Shown: positions 52,101-62,282, numbered from the stretch's first letter. The stretch is 64,000 nt of DNA from Bacteroidota bacterium (GCA_018268075.1 JAFDXH010000008.1:19161-83160); one strand, 5' to 3'. Translations and numbers: made by a program. Notes: generated from the sequence alone by a model not told the origin.

Positions 52101-52108
52101 TAATTTTG
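52101..52108 (+). promoter_or_regulatory. Bacteroidota -7 element upstream of the FAH-family gene
   Basis: TAATTTTG matches TAnnTTTG and lies 49 bases before the ATG, inside the pth-FAH spacer. No -33 box is clear. Confidence 0.4.
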
Positions 52109-52157
52109 TTTTATATATTTTCGCAGAACCTATGGAAGACCAACTAAATGCGTTAAT

Positions 52158-52769
52158 ATGAAAATATTTTGTGTAGGGCGTAATTACGCCAGCCATGCTA
52201 AAGAGTTGGGTAGCGAAATTCCGACTGAACCGGTCATTTTTATGAAGCCGAAAAGTGCGTTGATTCAGGGGCACACTCCATTCTATTATCCGGAGTTTAC
52301 CAATGAATTGAATTACGAGGCAGAACTGGTAGTGCGTATCAGTAAAAATGGGAAGTATATTCAGGAAAAACATGCCTCCAATTACTATAATGCCATTACT
52401 GTCGGAATTGATTTCACAGCCCGTGATATTCAAAATCAATTAAAAGAAAAGGGATTGCCGTGGGAAAAAGCCAAAGCATTTGACAACTCAGCAGCAGTAG
52501 GTAAATTTATAGAGATCAATAATTCTTACGACAGAAAAAATATCAATTTCTCTTTTCTGAAAAATAAGGAGCTGGTACAGAAAGCCAATTCTAATGAAAT
52601 GCTTTTTTCTATAGATCAGGTGCTTGCTAATATATCTAATTACTTTTCATTAAATATCGGCGACTACGTATTTACCGGTACTCCGGCAGGGGTAGGTGAG
52701 TGCATGGTTGGCGACTTTCTGGAAGGTTTTTTAGAAAAAGAACAAGTACTGAATATCGAAATTAAATAA
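52158..52769 (+). CDS. Fumarylacetoacetate hydrolase family protein
   Basis: A 203-residue FAH-fold enzyme: KIFCVGRNYASHAKELG at the start, metal-ligand glutamates in NELNYEAELVVRI, the Asp in VGIDFTARDIQNQLKEKG, and the C-terminal IGDYVFTGTPAGVGE. This short form is widespread and includes acylpyruvases and oxaloacetate decarboxylases; exact substrate cannot be told. It ends convergent to lon, overlapping the 3' end of a 40-codon ORF there by 8 bases. Confidence 0.9.
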   Translation: MKIFCVGRNYASHAKELGSEIPTEPVIFMKPKSALIQGHTPFYYPEFTNELNYEAELVVRISKNGKYIQEKHASNYYNAITVGIDFTARDIQNQLKEKGLPWEKAKAFDNSAAVGKFIEINNSYDRKNINFSFLKNKELVQKANSNEMLFSIDQVLANISNYFSLNIGDYVFTGTPAGVGECMVGDFLEGFLEKEQVLNIEIK

Positions 52770-52884
52770 TACCGAATTTTAAAAGTATGGATACCATAGA
52801 ATCTTTTCTATGGGTATAATGATAGGCTAATGCTTCTACATAGTCTTTCGGCCTATTGAGTAAAGAAAGCTGAAGGGTATCCAT
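52762..52884 (-). CDS. 40-residue ORF translationally coupled to lon
   Basis: The ATG overlaps the lon TGA by one base (TGATG), the usual form of translational coupling. The 40-residue product reads [20 protein letters not shown], then a basic YHYTHRKD stretch and a hydrophobic end VSILLKFGII. There is no signal peptide; the charge pattern suggests a short helix. Codon use is like the neighbours, with no rare runs. Its end overlaps the convergent FAH gene by 8 bases, and an imperfect hairpin lies inside the ORF. I recognise no family; the coupling and composition favour a real small protein. Confidence 0.45.
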   Translation of the reverse strand: MDTLQLSLLNRPKDYVEALAYHYTHRKDSMVSILLKFGII

Positions 52885-55286
52885 CACACCAAAGCAAGAT
52901 CAATAACCTGCTGCATTGTTTTTACATAATGCACCTTCAGGCCTTTTATATAGCTTGGATTTATTTCTTCTACATCTTTTTGATTTTGCACACTCATTAT
53001 AACCTCTCGAATACCGGAGCGGCGTGCTGCCAATATTTTTTCCTTGATACCACCTACCGGTAATACCTGTCCACGAAGTGTGATTTCACCAGTCATTGCC
53101 AAAAAGGGTTTTACCTTTCTGCCCGTTAAGGCAGAAGCCATCGCTGTCATGAGGGTAATACCTGCGCTTGGCCCATCCTTAGGTGTAGCGCCTTCAGGTA
53201 CGTGCACATGCACATTGTTTTTATAAAATGCTTCCGGATTGATGCTATATTTTTTTGCATTGGACTGAAGGTAGCTCAATGCAGTAGTGGCACTCTCTTT
53301 CATTACATTTCCCAAATTTCCGGTCAGCTTTAAATCACCCTTACCATTTTCGCTGGTGGTGGCTTCTATGAAAAGTATATCGCCCCCTACATAAGTAAAT
53401 GCAAGCCCTATAGCCACTCCCGGCATATTTACTGTCTTATACATTTCATTATTATACCTCGATTTTCCTAAAATTTTCTCTACATCACTCAAACTAACCG
53501 TAGGTTTTAGCTTACCTTTTTCAGCATAGTCCCGTGCCAGTTTTCGCATTACACTGGCCAATTGCCTGTCCAACTCTCTTACACCACTTTCACGGGTAAA
53601 GTCAGCAATAATTTTCTCTAATACTGCATCACTTATTTTGAAAGAAACATCTTTTAATCCATGTGCCTCCTTTTGCTTAGGAACAAGATGACGCTTGGCT
53701 ATTTCAATTTTTTCTTCAATTGCATATCCACTCAGGTCTATTATTTCCAAACGGTCGCGTAGCGCCGGTTGAATACTTTGCAGGCTGTTTGCTGTAGCGA
53801 TAAACAATACTTTGCTTAAATCATACTCCAGCTCAAGGTAATTATCGTAAAAATTATTATTTTGCTCAGGATCTAACACTTCCAGCAAAGCAGAAGCTGG
53901 GTCGCCTCGAAAATCTGTGCCTACTTTATCTATTTCATCTAATATCATCACAGGATTGCTCGATTTGGCCTTTCGAATAGACTGTAATATTCTTCCGGGC
54001 ATGGCACCAATGTAGGTTTTGCGATGTCCGCGTATTTCACTTTCATCGTGCAATCCACCCAGACTTACGCGCACATATTTTCTGTTTATGGCATTGGCTA
54101 TACTTTTACCAAGCGAAGTTTTACCAATACCCGGAGGGCCTACAAAGCAAAGAATTGGGCTTTTCATATCGCCTTTCAATTTCAAAACAGCCAAGTATTC
54201 CAGTATCCGCTGCTTGATTCTCTCCATTCCATAATGGTCGTGATCCAGAATTTTTTTTGCCTTTTTAAAATCGTATTGATCCTGGGTATATTCTTCCCAT
54301 GGAAGATCCAGCATCATATCCAGATGATTGTACACTACTGAATAATCCGGTGTAGAAGGATGCATTCTTTCTAACTTTTCTATCCCTTTATTAAATGCTT
54401 CTTTTGCATATTGTGGCCACTTTTTACTTTCAGCTTTTTTTTGCATATCCATCACCTCTGCCACATTATCCCCACCTAATTCTTCTTTTATTGCCTTTAA
54501 TTGTTGTTGCAGAAAATAATCTTTCTGCTGCTTATCCAGTTCAGCACGCGTTTTAGAAGTTACTTTATTTTTCAGCTCGGCATATTGCAGTTCTGTTTGA
54601 AGCAAGCCCATCAATATTTCAGCACGGCTTTTTAAGCTCTGTATTTCTAAGAGCTTTTGCTTTTCAAGCACAGGCACATTGAGGTTGCTGCTTACAAAAT
54701 GTACAAGAAAAAGAGGGTTTTCAATATTCTTTAAAATAATATCTATTTCTGAAGGCAGATTGGGCGAAAGTTGAATGATCTGTCCCGACAATTCTTTTAT
54801 TGATCCAATCATCGCATCAAAATCATGATCGCCCTTTATTTCTTCCTCATCCAGCACTACTATTTTAGCCTTGAAATAAGGCTCTTCAGCGGTAACAACT
54901 TCTGTCCTAAATCTTTTTTTACCTTGGATAATCACCGTAGTGCCTCCATCAGGCATTTTTATTAATTTGATAATTCGGGCTACCGTACCTATGGCTTCCA
55001 GATCATTGATCGTTGGCTCCTCCACTTTACTGTCTTTTTGAGAAACAACGCCAACTAATTTATCACCTTTATAGGCATCATTAATAGCCTTAATACTCTT
55101 GTCGCGCCCAACTGTAATGGGCAATACTACTCCCGGAAAAAGGACCGTATTTCTCAAGGGAAGTAGTGGCAGTTCTTCGGGTATCAGCTGATCATTGGTA
55201 CCATCGCTCTCTTCGTTCAGCGGTATTATTGGCATAAACTCCATATCATCTTCAGCGCCGGCTGTAAAAAAATCTCTATTACTCAT
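52884..55286 (-). CDS. lon: ATP-dependent protease Lon
   Basis: Degrades misfolded and regulatory proteins in the cytoplasm. The 800-residue chain has the LAN substrate domain ([20 protein letters not shown]), the AAA module with Walker [15 protein letters not shown] and Walker [12 protein letters not shown], and the C-terminal protease with the Ser in [12 protein letters not shown] and the Lys in [15 protein letters not shown]. Full length. A small ORF overlaps its stop codon, and the gene diverges from the ferritin-like pair over a 265-base spacer. Confidence 0.96.
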   Translation of the reverse strand: MSNRDFFTAGAEDDMEFMPIIPLNEESDGTNDQLIPEELPLLPLRNTVLFPGVVLPITVGRDKSIKAINDAYKGDKLVGVVSQKDSKVEEPTINDLEAIGTVARIIKLIKMPDGGTTVIIQGKKRFRTEVVTAEEPYFKAKIVVLDEEEIKGDHDFDAMIGSIKELSGQIIQLSPNLPSEIDIILKNIENPLFLVHFVSSNLNVPVLEKQKLLEIQSLKSRAEILMGLLQTELQYAELKNKVTSKTRAELDKQQKDYFLQQQLKAIKEELGGDNVAEVMDMQKKAESKKWPQYAKEAFNKGIEKLERMHPSTPDYSVVYNHLDMMLDLPWEEYTQDQYDFKKAKKILDHDHYGMERIKQRILEYLAVLKLKGDMKSPILCFVGPPGIGKTSLGKSIANAINRKYVRVSLGGLHDESEIRGHRKTYIGAMPGRILQSIRKAKSSNPVMILDEIDKVGTDFRGDPASALLEVLDPEQNNNFYDNYLELEYDLSKVLFIATANSLQSIQPALRDRLEIIDLSGYAIEEKIEIAKRHLVPKQKEAHGLKDVSFKISDAVLEKIIADFTRESGVRELDRQLASVMRKLARDYAEKGKLKPTVSLSDVEKILGKSRYNNEMYKTVNMPGVAIGLAFTYVGGDILFIEATTSENGKGDLKLTGNLGNVMKESATTALSYLQSNAKKYSINPEAFYKNNVHVHVPEGATPKDGPSAGITLMTAMASALTGRKVKPFLAMTGEITLRGQVLPVGGIKEKILAARRSGIREVIMSVQNQKDVEEINPSYIKGLKVHYVKTMQQVIDLALV

Positions 55287-55551
55287 AATTTATTGTCAGT
55301 CTAAATAATTAAGAAATGCATAGGTCAACATTAATGCCATGCACCAAATTAATGCTAAATAGTTATAAAAATTGCCAAAATGCCGCATAGTCATTTGTTA
55401 TGGCTGCCAATATAGTATTACACTGGTTCCGGCATTAAATGTATTACTCATTCATAGCATTTGGTTTTAATAAATCCAATCAAATATAAATACCGTAAAT
55501 AAAATTGCTGATAAGGCACTAAAAATTTTTAATTACTTAAAATTTATTTTT

Positions 55552-56250
55552 ATGAAAGACAATGAAACAAAAGATTTGCTACCCACTTTTAATGATGGGC
55601 CATTGGCTAAAAATCTTTCCCGCCGGAAATTTTTTGGCTGGATGGGCGCAAGTGCTGCCTTGATGGCCACAGCTGCCTCGTGCAAAAAGGGAGCAGACAA
55701 TAATGACGGTGTTGATTTGGGAAGTGGCGATATTGGAGTTTTAAATTACGCTTATGCTTTAGAGCAACTTGAAGCAGCATTTTATGTACAGGTAGTAAAG
55801 ACACCTTACTCAGGCATTAGTACTCAGGAAATGGCTTACCTGACTGATGTAAGAGACCATGAAATAGCACATCGCGAATTCTTTAAGGCAGCATTATCTT
55901 CTAAAGCTATTCAGGCACTGGAAGTAAATTTTAGTGCTATTGATTTCACCAACAGAACAAGTGTATTAGGTACCGCTAAAGCATTTGAAGACCTCGGTGT
56001 AACTGCTTACAATGGTGCAGGTAAATTATTGGTTAGCCCTGATTACCTAACTATTGCAGGCAAAATTGTTTCAGTAGAAGCAAGGCATGCCGCACTGATT
56101 CGTGATCTAATAAGCCCAGGGTCTTTTGCAGATATGACAGCAGTAAATGCAATGGGCCTTGATGGTGCCAGAGCCCCTAAAGATGTTCTATCCATTGCTT
56201 CTGGATATCTGAAAACAAAACTTAATGCAAATAATTTACCCACATCTTAA
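55552..56250 (+). CDS. Tat-exported ferritin-like lipoprotein
   Basis: A 232-residue protein with a twin-arginine signal (SRRKFFGWMGASAALMATAA, Arg24-Arg25) ending in a lipobox AASC (Cys44), so a folded, cofactor-bearing lipoprotein. The mature domain is ferritin-like with a complete-looking diiron ligand set: EQLEAAFYVQ, DHEIAHREFF (ExxH), KAFEDLG, and VEARHAALIRDL (ExxH). It is 11 bases upstream of a second protein of the same fold. Such periplasmic ferritin-like proteins of Bacteroidota have no firm biochemical function; iron, oxygen or oxidative-stress chemistry is inferred from the ligands. Confidence 0.87.
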   Translation: MKDNETKDLLPTFNDGPLAKNLSRRKFFGWMGASAALMATAASCKKGADNNDGVDLGSGDIGVLNYAYALEQLEAAFYVQVVKTPYSGISTQEMAYLTDVRDHEIAHREFFKAALSSKAIQALEVNFSAIDFTNRTSVLGTAKAFEDLGVTAYNGAGKLLVSPDYLTIAGKIVSVEARHAALIRDLISPGSFADMTAVNAMGLDGARAPKDVLSIASGYLKTKLNANNLPTS

Positions 56251-56261
56251 ATCAATAAAAA

Positions 56262-57113
56262 ATGAACTTACAAAATATTTTATCCGAAATAGAAAAAACA
56301 GATCCAGAAGTGTATGATCGCCTGGATACGCGCAGAAGTGTAATGAAAAATTTTGCAAAGGCTTCAGGAAAAATTGCTATTGCTGCAATTCCCTTTGCTC
56401 TGGGTTCTATGTTTCAAAAGGCTTACAGTTCACCAACTGCACCTACAGATATAGTATTAGATACACTAAATTTTGCATTAACACTGGAGTACCTTGAAGC
56501 CAATTTTTATATTAAGGCAGTAGCTTCTGGCATTATTCCTGGTGGTGCAGATATTTCCGCACTTACAGTGATTCGCGACCATGAAAATGCACATGTAAAT
56601 TTTCTAAAAACAGCTATAACAGCCGCAGGCGGCACACCTGTTTCATTTACAGCATCTTCATTTGATTTTACAGCACATGGTACATTCCCTACAGTATTTT
56701 CAGATTATGGTGTGCTGCTCGCCGTAGCTCAAACATTTGAAGATACTGGAGTACGAGCCTACAAAGGTCAAGCGCCCAATCTCATGACTAACAATGATTA
56801 TCTCACTGCTGCCTTGCAGATACATTCTGTAGAAGCACGCCATGCAGCACATTTAAGGGAAATGCGCAAAGCGAATGGGGCCTTGGTTCCAGCAGGCATA
56901 AATCTAAAACCATGGATTACTTTAAACCAAAGTGGTATAGCTACTTCTGCTGTGCAGGCTTCATACAATGGAGAAGAAAATGTGGCACAGGGTGGTGTAA
57001 CCATCACCAACATTGGTGGGCAGGCCATTTCTCTGGCTGCAGCCTCCGAATCATTTGACGAGCCGCTTACCAAAGATCAGGTAACAGCGATTGTTACCCC
57101 CTTCTTTGCTTAA
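56262..57113 (+). CDS. Second Tat-exported ferritin-like protein
   Basis: A 283-residue relative of the preceding protein with a twin-arginine signal (DTRRSVMKNFAKASGKIAIA) but no lipobox; cleavage probably after AYS. Diiron-type residues are again present: LEYLEANFYIKA, DHENAHVNFL (ExxH), AQTFEDTGVRAYKG, VEARHAAHLREM (ExxH). A C-terminal extension of about 70 residues (NLKPWITLNQSGIATSAVQA onward) is absent in the first protein. The pair would form one operon and perhaps a heteromer, one partner lipid-anchored. A strong terminator follows and tatA lies just beyond on the opposite strand. Confidence 0.87.
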   Translation: MNLQNILSEIEKTDPEVYDRLDTRRSVMKNFAKASGKIAIAAIPFALGSMFQKAYSSPTAPTDIVLDTLNFALTLEYLEANFYIKAVASGIIPGGADISALTVIRDHENAHVNFLKTAITAAGGTPVSFTASSFDFTAHGTFPTVFSDYGVLLAVAQTFEDTGVRAYKGQAPNLMTNNDYLTAALQIHSVEARHAAHLREMRKANGALVPAGINLKPWITLNQSGIATSAVQASYNGEENVAQGGVTITNIGGQAISLAAASESFDEPLTKDQVTAIVTPFFA

Positions 57114-57143
57114 AAATAAAATAGGGTGATTTTTAGGTGAAAG

Positions 57144-57178
57144 AAAAATCCTTGCTGAAAATTGCAAGGATTTTTTTT
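57144..57178 (+). terminator. Intrinsic terminator after the ferritin-like pair
   Basis: Twelve-base arms (AAAAATCCTTGC and its complement) with an 8-base loop and a run of T, 31 bases past the stop codon. Confidence 0.85.
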
Positions 57179-57318
57179 AGATTTTTAAATACCTGAAAAA
57201 AAACAAAGAAATTTTTCTCCAAGAACATTTGAGATCAAACACATTCATCAAAAATAAATTGCAGAATAAACTGAGACTCTATTTCTGACTCATCATTTTT
57301 TTTATGTCTTTTGCGCAT

Positions 57319-57350
57319 AAAAAATCCCTGGCAAATTATTACCGGGAATT
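57319..57350 (-). terminator. Terminator-like hairpin after tatA
   Basis: On the minus strand ATTCCCGG and CCaGGGAT (one bulged base) form a stem followed by a T-run, just past the tatA stop codon. Confidence 0.6.
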
Positions 57351-57358
57351 TTATTTTT

Positions 57359-57628
57359 TTAATTAATCGGATTAGCTGTGGTATTAACTGGTGTAGCTGG
57401 TGGCGGTGGAGTAGGAGCTGCATCCTTTGCATTCATACCAGCTTCTATTTCACTTTTCACATGCTCTTTTGCATCATTAAATTCTCTGACACCCTTGCCT
57501 ATACCACGCATTAGGTCAGGTATTTTTTTACCGCCAAAAAATAATAATACCACTAAAAGAATTAAAATCCACTCTGATCCTCCTGGCATAGAAAGTAGGA
57601 GGATTGGTTTAGAAAGAATACTTAACAT
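57359..57628 (-). CDS. tatA: Sec-independent translocase component TatA/E-like
   Basis: An 89-residue Tat component: a hydrophobic helix ([20 protein letters not shown]) with the conserved FGxKK(I/L)P hinge, then the amphipathic helix [20 protein letters not shown]. The tail ([18 protein letters not shown]) is Pro/Thr-rich and divergent. TatA forms the pore ring for folded, twin-arginine substrates. tatC is not in the window. It converges with two Tat-dependent ferritin-like genes. A second ATG at MPGGSEW is a possible start. Confidence 0.9.
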   Translation of the reverse strand: MLSILSKPILLLSMPGGSEWILILLVVLLFFGGKKIPDLMRGIGKGVREFNDAKEHVKSEIEAGMNAKDAAPTPPPPATPVNTTANPIN

Positions 57629-57768
57629 AGGAACGTTTTTTTTAATTTTTATTATTTATGTTGCAAAGCTAAAATAAAACTTGTCAGCATAATGTAATTT
57701 TACCTCATTATATACGATATATCCTTTTTATTGGATTGCAAAAAAATTAACCTTGAATACTAATATTT

Positions 57769-58179
57769 ATGAATTATTGGCTCGCCAAATCTGAACCTTC
57801 GGTTTACAACATTGATGATTTACAGAAAGATAAAACTACCACATGGGATGGTGTGCGAAACTATGCTGCCAGGCTACATTTGCGGGCAATGAAGAAAAAT
57901 GATCTGGTACTTTTTTATCATAGTAATGAGAGGATGGCAATTACCGGTATTGCCAAGGTAGCAACTGAGGCATATCAAGATCCTACCACGAGTGATGAAA
58001 GATGGGTGGCAGTTGATTTAAAATTTTATAAGAAATTTAAAAGACCCATTCCACTTTCAGAAATAAAAAAAGTGAAGAATCTGGGTGAAATGGCACTTAT
58101 TAGAATAAGCAGGCTCTCTGTACAACCCGTGAGCCTAAAGGAATGGGAAATAATAATGCAGCTGGCAGGAGAAGAATGA
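57769..58179 (+). CDS. EVE-domain protein
   Basis: A 136-residue protein starting MNYWLAKSEPSVYNIDDLQK, the mark of the EVE domain (PUA-like fold), with WDGVRNYAARLHLRAMKKND, FYHSNERMAITGIAKV and a conserved ISRLSVQPVSLKEW. EVE domains bind modified bases in nucleic acids, for example 5-methylcytosine and its derivatives, and occur in restriction-like systems as well as alone. Here it stands alone with no nuclease or methylase next to it. Function beyond base recognition is unknown. Confidence 0.92.
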   Translation: MNYWLAKSEPSVYNIDDLQKDKTTTWDGVRNYAARLHLRAMKKNDLVLFYHSNERMAITGIAKVATEAYQDPTTSDERWVAVDLKFYKKFKRPIPLSEIKKVKNLGEMALIRISRLSVQPVSLKEWEIIMQLAGEE

Positions 58180-58364
58180 TCAGATAAATAATAAAAGGCA
58201 TCCCATTTTGCAGATTGTCGAGCATGCTTTCTACTATTTAAACCAATAAAATACTCCTAAAACTCATTTCAAAAAATAGTTTTACTTGATTCATCCTTTT
58301 AGTAAGGATACTTTGAAAAAATATCTCTATTTTGCCACTCTTAAAAAATATTCAAAATACAAAT

Positions 58365-59072
58365 ATGAAAAAAGTACTGCTCTCTATTCTGGCAACAATG
58401 ATTATTGGCTTTTCCTTTGCGCAAGACCTCACTGCCGACCAAATCGTAAATAAATACATTGATGCTATTGGCGGGAAAGCAGCCTGGAGTAAAGTAAACT
58501 CATTGGTGATGACAGGATCCGTAAAGGTGCAGGGTGCAGAGCTTTCTGTAATCTCTACAATTGTTGACAAAAAGGGAATGAGGCAAGAGTTTTCAGTGAA
58601 TGGTATGACGGGATACCAGATAGTAACACCCGATTCAGGGTGGAATTTCTCTCCATTTCAGGGGCAAAAAGCACCAGAACCAATCACTGCTGATGACCTA
58701 AAAGAAAGTCAGGATAACCTGGATGTACAAGGCAACCTGATAGACTATGCAGCCAAAGGCCATACAGTAGAGCTATTAGGAAAAGATGATGTGGATGGAG
58801 TGGAAACCTATAAATTAAAAGAGACTTTAAAAAATGGCAAAATAGAAACGATTTACATAGACCCCGAAACCTTCCTGATAATAAGAGATGTAACTAAGCA
58901 AAAAGCCAATGGGCAAGAAGTGGAATCAAAAACAGATCTGAGTAATTATAAAAAACTTCCTGAAGGAATATTGGTGCCCATGTCAATAAAACTTCCTTTT
59001 GGGGAATTAATCATTACAGACGTAAAGGTGAATAGCAAAGTGGATCCATCCATATTTCATCCCTCTAAATAA
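58365..59072 (+). CDS. LolA-like outer-membrane lipoprotein-sorting-type protein
   Basis: The frame opens 11 codons earlier at a TTG, but the ATG giving MKKVLLSILATMIIGFSFAQ is the signal-peptide start; product 235 residues. The mature part has LTADQIVNKYIDAIGGKAAW, the characteristic entry of LolA-like periplasmic proteins, and beta-strand repeats with VTPDSGWNFSPFQGQ and DGVETYKLKETLKNGK, ending in VDPSIFHP. Such proteins are often annotated as outer membrane lipoprotein-sorting proteins, but most are not true LolA; lipid or ligand binding is likely. A strong terminator follows. Confidence 0.85.
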   Translation: MKKVLLSILATMIIGFSFAQDLTADQIVNKYIDAIGGKAAWSKVNSLVMTGSVKVQGAELSVISTIVDKKGMRQEFSVNGMTGYQIVTPDSGWNFSPFQGQKAPEPITADDLKESQDNLDVQGNLIDYAAKGHTVELLGKDDVDGVETYKLKETLKNGKIETIYIDPETFLIIRDVTKQKANGQEVESKTDLSNYKKLPEGILVPMSIKLPFGELIITDVKVNSKVDPSIFHPSK

Positions 59073-59080
59073 ATGATTTT

Positions 59081-59107
59081 AAGGCCGGAAATACCGGCCT
59101 TTTTTTT
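59081..59107 (+). terminator. Strong intrinsic terminator after the LolA-like gene
   Basis: Eight-base GC-rich arms (AAGGCCGG and CCGGCCTT) with a 5-base loop and a T-run. Confidence 0.92.
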
Positions 59108-59243
59108 GTTGGTTCCATGTCATTGATTAGAGCTTTCAAGCTATATTTTTGGGTATTTATATTGAAGCATTTTTTTAATGATTCCTACCCGTTACAAACA
59201 GAGGGTGATCCGTTAGATAATTTAAAAAAAAAATATTCATCAG

Positions 59244-62200
59244 ATGAAAAAAATAATATTCCTTACAGCATTATTTTCAATTTCTATCCTATTCTCCTTT
59301 TCTCAAATTACATCCGCCACCTTTGGAACAATGAAGGCAAGGTGGCTTGGGCCTGGGACAAATAGTGGCCGCATTACAGCTATAGATGGAAGTAATAGCG
59401 ATGGAAAAACTATCTATGTAGGAACCGCCGGTGGAGGAGTATGGAAAACGACAAATGCAGGTGCTTCTTTTACTCCCGTGTTTGATAAATATTGCCAATC
59501 AATAGGTGCTGTGGCTATAGATCAAAGCAAGCCTTCAATTGTTTTTGTAGGCACAGGCGAAAGCAATATGCGCAATAGCGTTTCTATAGGCAATGGGTTA
59601 TATATGACCAATGATGGTGGAGATAATTGGAAGAAGGTAGGGCTGGACAGTACTGAGCACATTGCAAAAATTGTAATTGATCCTAAAAATTCAAAGAATA
59701 TTTATGTAGCAGCTCCGGGACCCTTATGGAGTGATAGTAAGAATAGAGGATTGTACAAGTCGGACGATGGTGGCAAGTCATGGAACAAAATTTTATATAT
59801 TAATGAAAAGGCAGGCTGTGCAGACGTAGCAGTAGATCCGGAAAATCCCGAAATCGTTTATGCCTCTACGTGGGAATTCAGGCGCTATCCTTATGCGTTT
59901 AATTCTGGTGGGGCGGGGAGTGGTATGTGGAAAAGTACCGACGGCGGAAAGAATTGGAAAGAATTAAAAAATGGATTACCGGCAAAACCCTTTGGGCGAA
60001 TAGCCTTTGCATTAGCACCATCATCGCCACAAAATATTTTAGCAATAGTAGAGTCCGCATCAACCGGGTTATATATTTCATCAGATGGCGGTGAATCTTG
60101 GAAAAAACAAAGCGCCACTTCTAATGTAGAAGCAAGGCCATTTTATTTTAGTGTGATTACTATTGACCCCAAAGACCCCAAGCGCGTGTACAGGCCGGCA
60201 TATACTTTTTCCTATTCAGTAGATGGCGGATATTCTTTTGCTGGCGCAAGTAATGAGGGCGCTGTACCCCATGCAGACATGCATGCACTGTGGATTAATC
60301 CCAACAATACCAATCAAATGTATCTGGGCACCGATGGTGGAGTATATTATAGTTTAGATAAAGGGGTTAGTTGGCTGTTCATCCAAAATTTACCCGTAGG
60401 TCAGTTTTACCATGTAGCATTTGATAATGCAAAACCATATAATGTAATGGGTGGCTTGCAAGATAATGGAAGCTGGCTGGCACCTTCAGCATCGGCCAGT
60501 GGTGTTTCAAATGCAGACTGGTCCGAATTATATGGCGGAGATGGCTTTTGGGTACAGCCCGATCCTGCTCATCCTGGGTATGTATATGCAGAGGCGCAGG
60601 GTGGCTCCGTATCGCGTATCAATGCAAAAACAGCAAAGAGTGTGGACATACAACCTAAGCAAGGTGAAGGCGAAGAAAAATTAAGGTACAATTGGAATAC
60701 ACCAATTGTAATTGGTACAGCCAATAAGAAGAATCTTTATATCGCTTCTCAATACCTGTATAAATCAATTAATGAAGGAAAAGATTGGCAAAGAATTTCA
60801 CCAGACCTTACCACAAATGATAAAAACAAACAAAAGCAGGAAGAGAGCGGCGGTTTGAGTGCTGATGTTACCTCTGCAGAAAACCATTGTACCATTTTTA
60901 CTATTACAGAATCACCTTTTGATGAGAAAATAATTTGGGTAGGCACTGATGATGGCAATCTTCAATATACCATAGATGGTGGAAAAAAATGGATTAATGT
61001 AGCAAAAAATTATGAAGCCGCTGGCATACCTCATCAAACATGGGTGAGTAGCATAGAACTTTCAAAGTACGATAGAAATACTTTGTATGTAACCTTTGAT
61101 AACCACATGTACGGCGATATGAATACCTACCTGGCCAAATCAAGTGACATGGGCAAAACATGGCAGCGCATTGACAGTAAAGAATTCACAGGGTTTGCTC
61201 ATAAAATCAAAGAAGATATCGTGAATAAAAATTTACTTTTTTTGGGTACAGAAATGGGATTATTCACAAGTTTGGATGGTGGGAAAAATTGGTTCCGAAT
61301 GAAAAATAATATTCCTGAATATGCTTTGGTACGCGATATTCAGATAAACCCATCTACAAATGATTTAATATTAGCCACCCACGGAAGAGGCATCATGATA
61401 CTTGACAACATCAGTGCAATGAGAAATCTCACACCAAAAATTGCAGAAAATAATGTTTATACTTTTAAGAATGCACCCATACAACTTACCAATGGATATT
61501 TTGGAAATGGAGGCCATGAAGCACAAGGTGGTTGGTCGGCTGGCAACCCCGCTTCTGTTCCACCTATACAATATTATTTAAAGAACAGATTGAGTACAGA
61601 TGATGTAACCGTTGAAATTTTTGACAACCAAAATAAACTATTACAAAAAATACCCGGCACTAAACGAAAGGGCCTCAATGAGGTTTATTGGAATTTAAGA
61701 ATGACTCCCCCTAAGGTGGCAAGTGGTGGTGCAAAGATTGATTATTCCAGTTTTGTAGCTCCCATGGTTTTGCCCGGAAACTATAAAGTAAAATTAAAAG
61801 TTGGTGATAGAGAATATACCGAATCATTAACCCTGGTATCCGATGCCACGGATAAAACTTTTACTATCGCTGATAGACAATTGCAATATAAAGTAGCAAT
61901 GAATCTTTACCATCTGCATGAAAAATTGGCAACGCTTGTTGACAGTATTTCCAAAATTCAGGCAGAATTAAAAGTAACTGTAAATACCAGTTCAGATAAA
62001 AAAGTAAAAGAATATCTTACAGAATATAATAATGCTCTTGAAACTTTAAGAGCCACACTCTTAGCCACCACCCAGCTAAGCCAGTTTGCAGATGAAGAAA
62101 GATTAAGAGAAAAAATTTCAAGCGTGTATTTGGCAGTATGCAATCAGGAGGCAGTACCCTCCAATTCACAGATTGCTAATGTATCTTTTCTACAAAAGGA

Positions 62201-62282
62201 AGAGTTGAAAGCTGAACAAAAGTTCAAAACTATCAATGCCCAATACAGTACAAAAGCCCGAGAATATTTGCACGCAAAATGA
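59244..62282 (+). CDS. Large exported BNR/sortilin-type beta-propeller protein
   Basis: A 1012-residue protein with a signal peptide (ending FSFSQ). The body is a series of BNR/Asp-box repeats with S-x-D-x-G-x-x-W signatures: TNDGGDNWKKV, KSDDGGKSWNKI, STDGGKNWKEL, SSDGGESWKKQ, TIDGGKKWINV, SLDGGKNWFRM. This is the VPS10/sortilin or xyloglucanase-like propeller of glycosidase-like exported proteins. The C-terminal 330 residues hold a beta domain and a helical end. No T9SS domain or lipobox is seen. Its stop overlaps the Sir2 gene start by 4 bases (ATGA). Confidence 0.85.
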   Translation: MKKIIFLTALFSISILFSFSQITSATFGTMKARWLGPGTNSGRITAIDGSNSDGKTIYVGTAGGGVWKTTNAGASFTPVFDKYCQSIGAVAIDQSKPSIVFVGTGESNMRNSVSIGNGLYMTNDGGDNWKKVGLDSTEHIAKIVIDPKNSKNIYVAAPGPLWSDSKNRGLYKSDDGGKSWNKILYINEKAGCADVAVDPENPEIVYASTWEFRRYPYAFNSGGAGSGMWKSTDGGKNWKELKNGLPAKPFGRIAFALAPSSPQNILAIVESASTGLYISSDGGESWKKQSATSNVEARPFYFSVITIDPKDPKRVYRPAYTFSYSVDGGYSFAGASNEGAVPHADMHALWINPNNTNQMYLGTDGGVYYSLDKGVSWLFIQNLPVGQFYHVAFDNAKPYNVMGGLQDNGSWLAPSASASGVSNADWSELYGGDGFWVQPDPAHPGYVYAEAQGGSVSRINAKTAKSVDIQPKQGEGEEKLRYNWNTPIVIGTANKKNLYIASQYLYKSINEGKDWQRISPDLTTNDKNKQKQEESGGLSADVTSAENHCTIFTITESPFDEKIIWVGTDDGNLQYTIDGGKKWINVAKNYEAAGIPHQTWVSSIELSKYDRNTLYVTFDNHMYGDMNTYLAKSSDMGKTWQRIDSKEFTGFAHKIKEDIVNKNLLFLGTEMGLFTSLDGGKNWFRMKNNIPEYALVRDIQINPSTNDLILATHGRGIMILDNISAMRNLTPKIAENNVYTFKNAPIQLTNGYFGNGGHEAQGGWSAGNPASVPPIQYYLKNRLSTDDVTVEIFDNQNKLLQKIPGTKRKGLNEVYWNLRMTPPKVASGGAKIDYSSFVAPMVLPGNYKVKLKVGDREYTESLTLVSDATDKTFTIADRQLQYKVAMNLYHLHEKLATLVDSISKIQAELKVTVNTSSDKKVKEYLTEYNNALETLRATLLATTQLSQFADEERLREKISSVYLAVCNQEAVPSNSQIANVSFLQKEELKAEQKFKTINAQYSTKAREYLHAK

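Noticed and set aside
59117-59365. 82-codon ORF starting MSLIRAFKLYFWVF ahead of the propeller gene
   Set aside because: Its second half overlaps the signal peptide and start of the well-supported BNR-repeat gene in another frame, and the composition past residue 30 is not protein-like.
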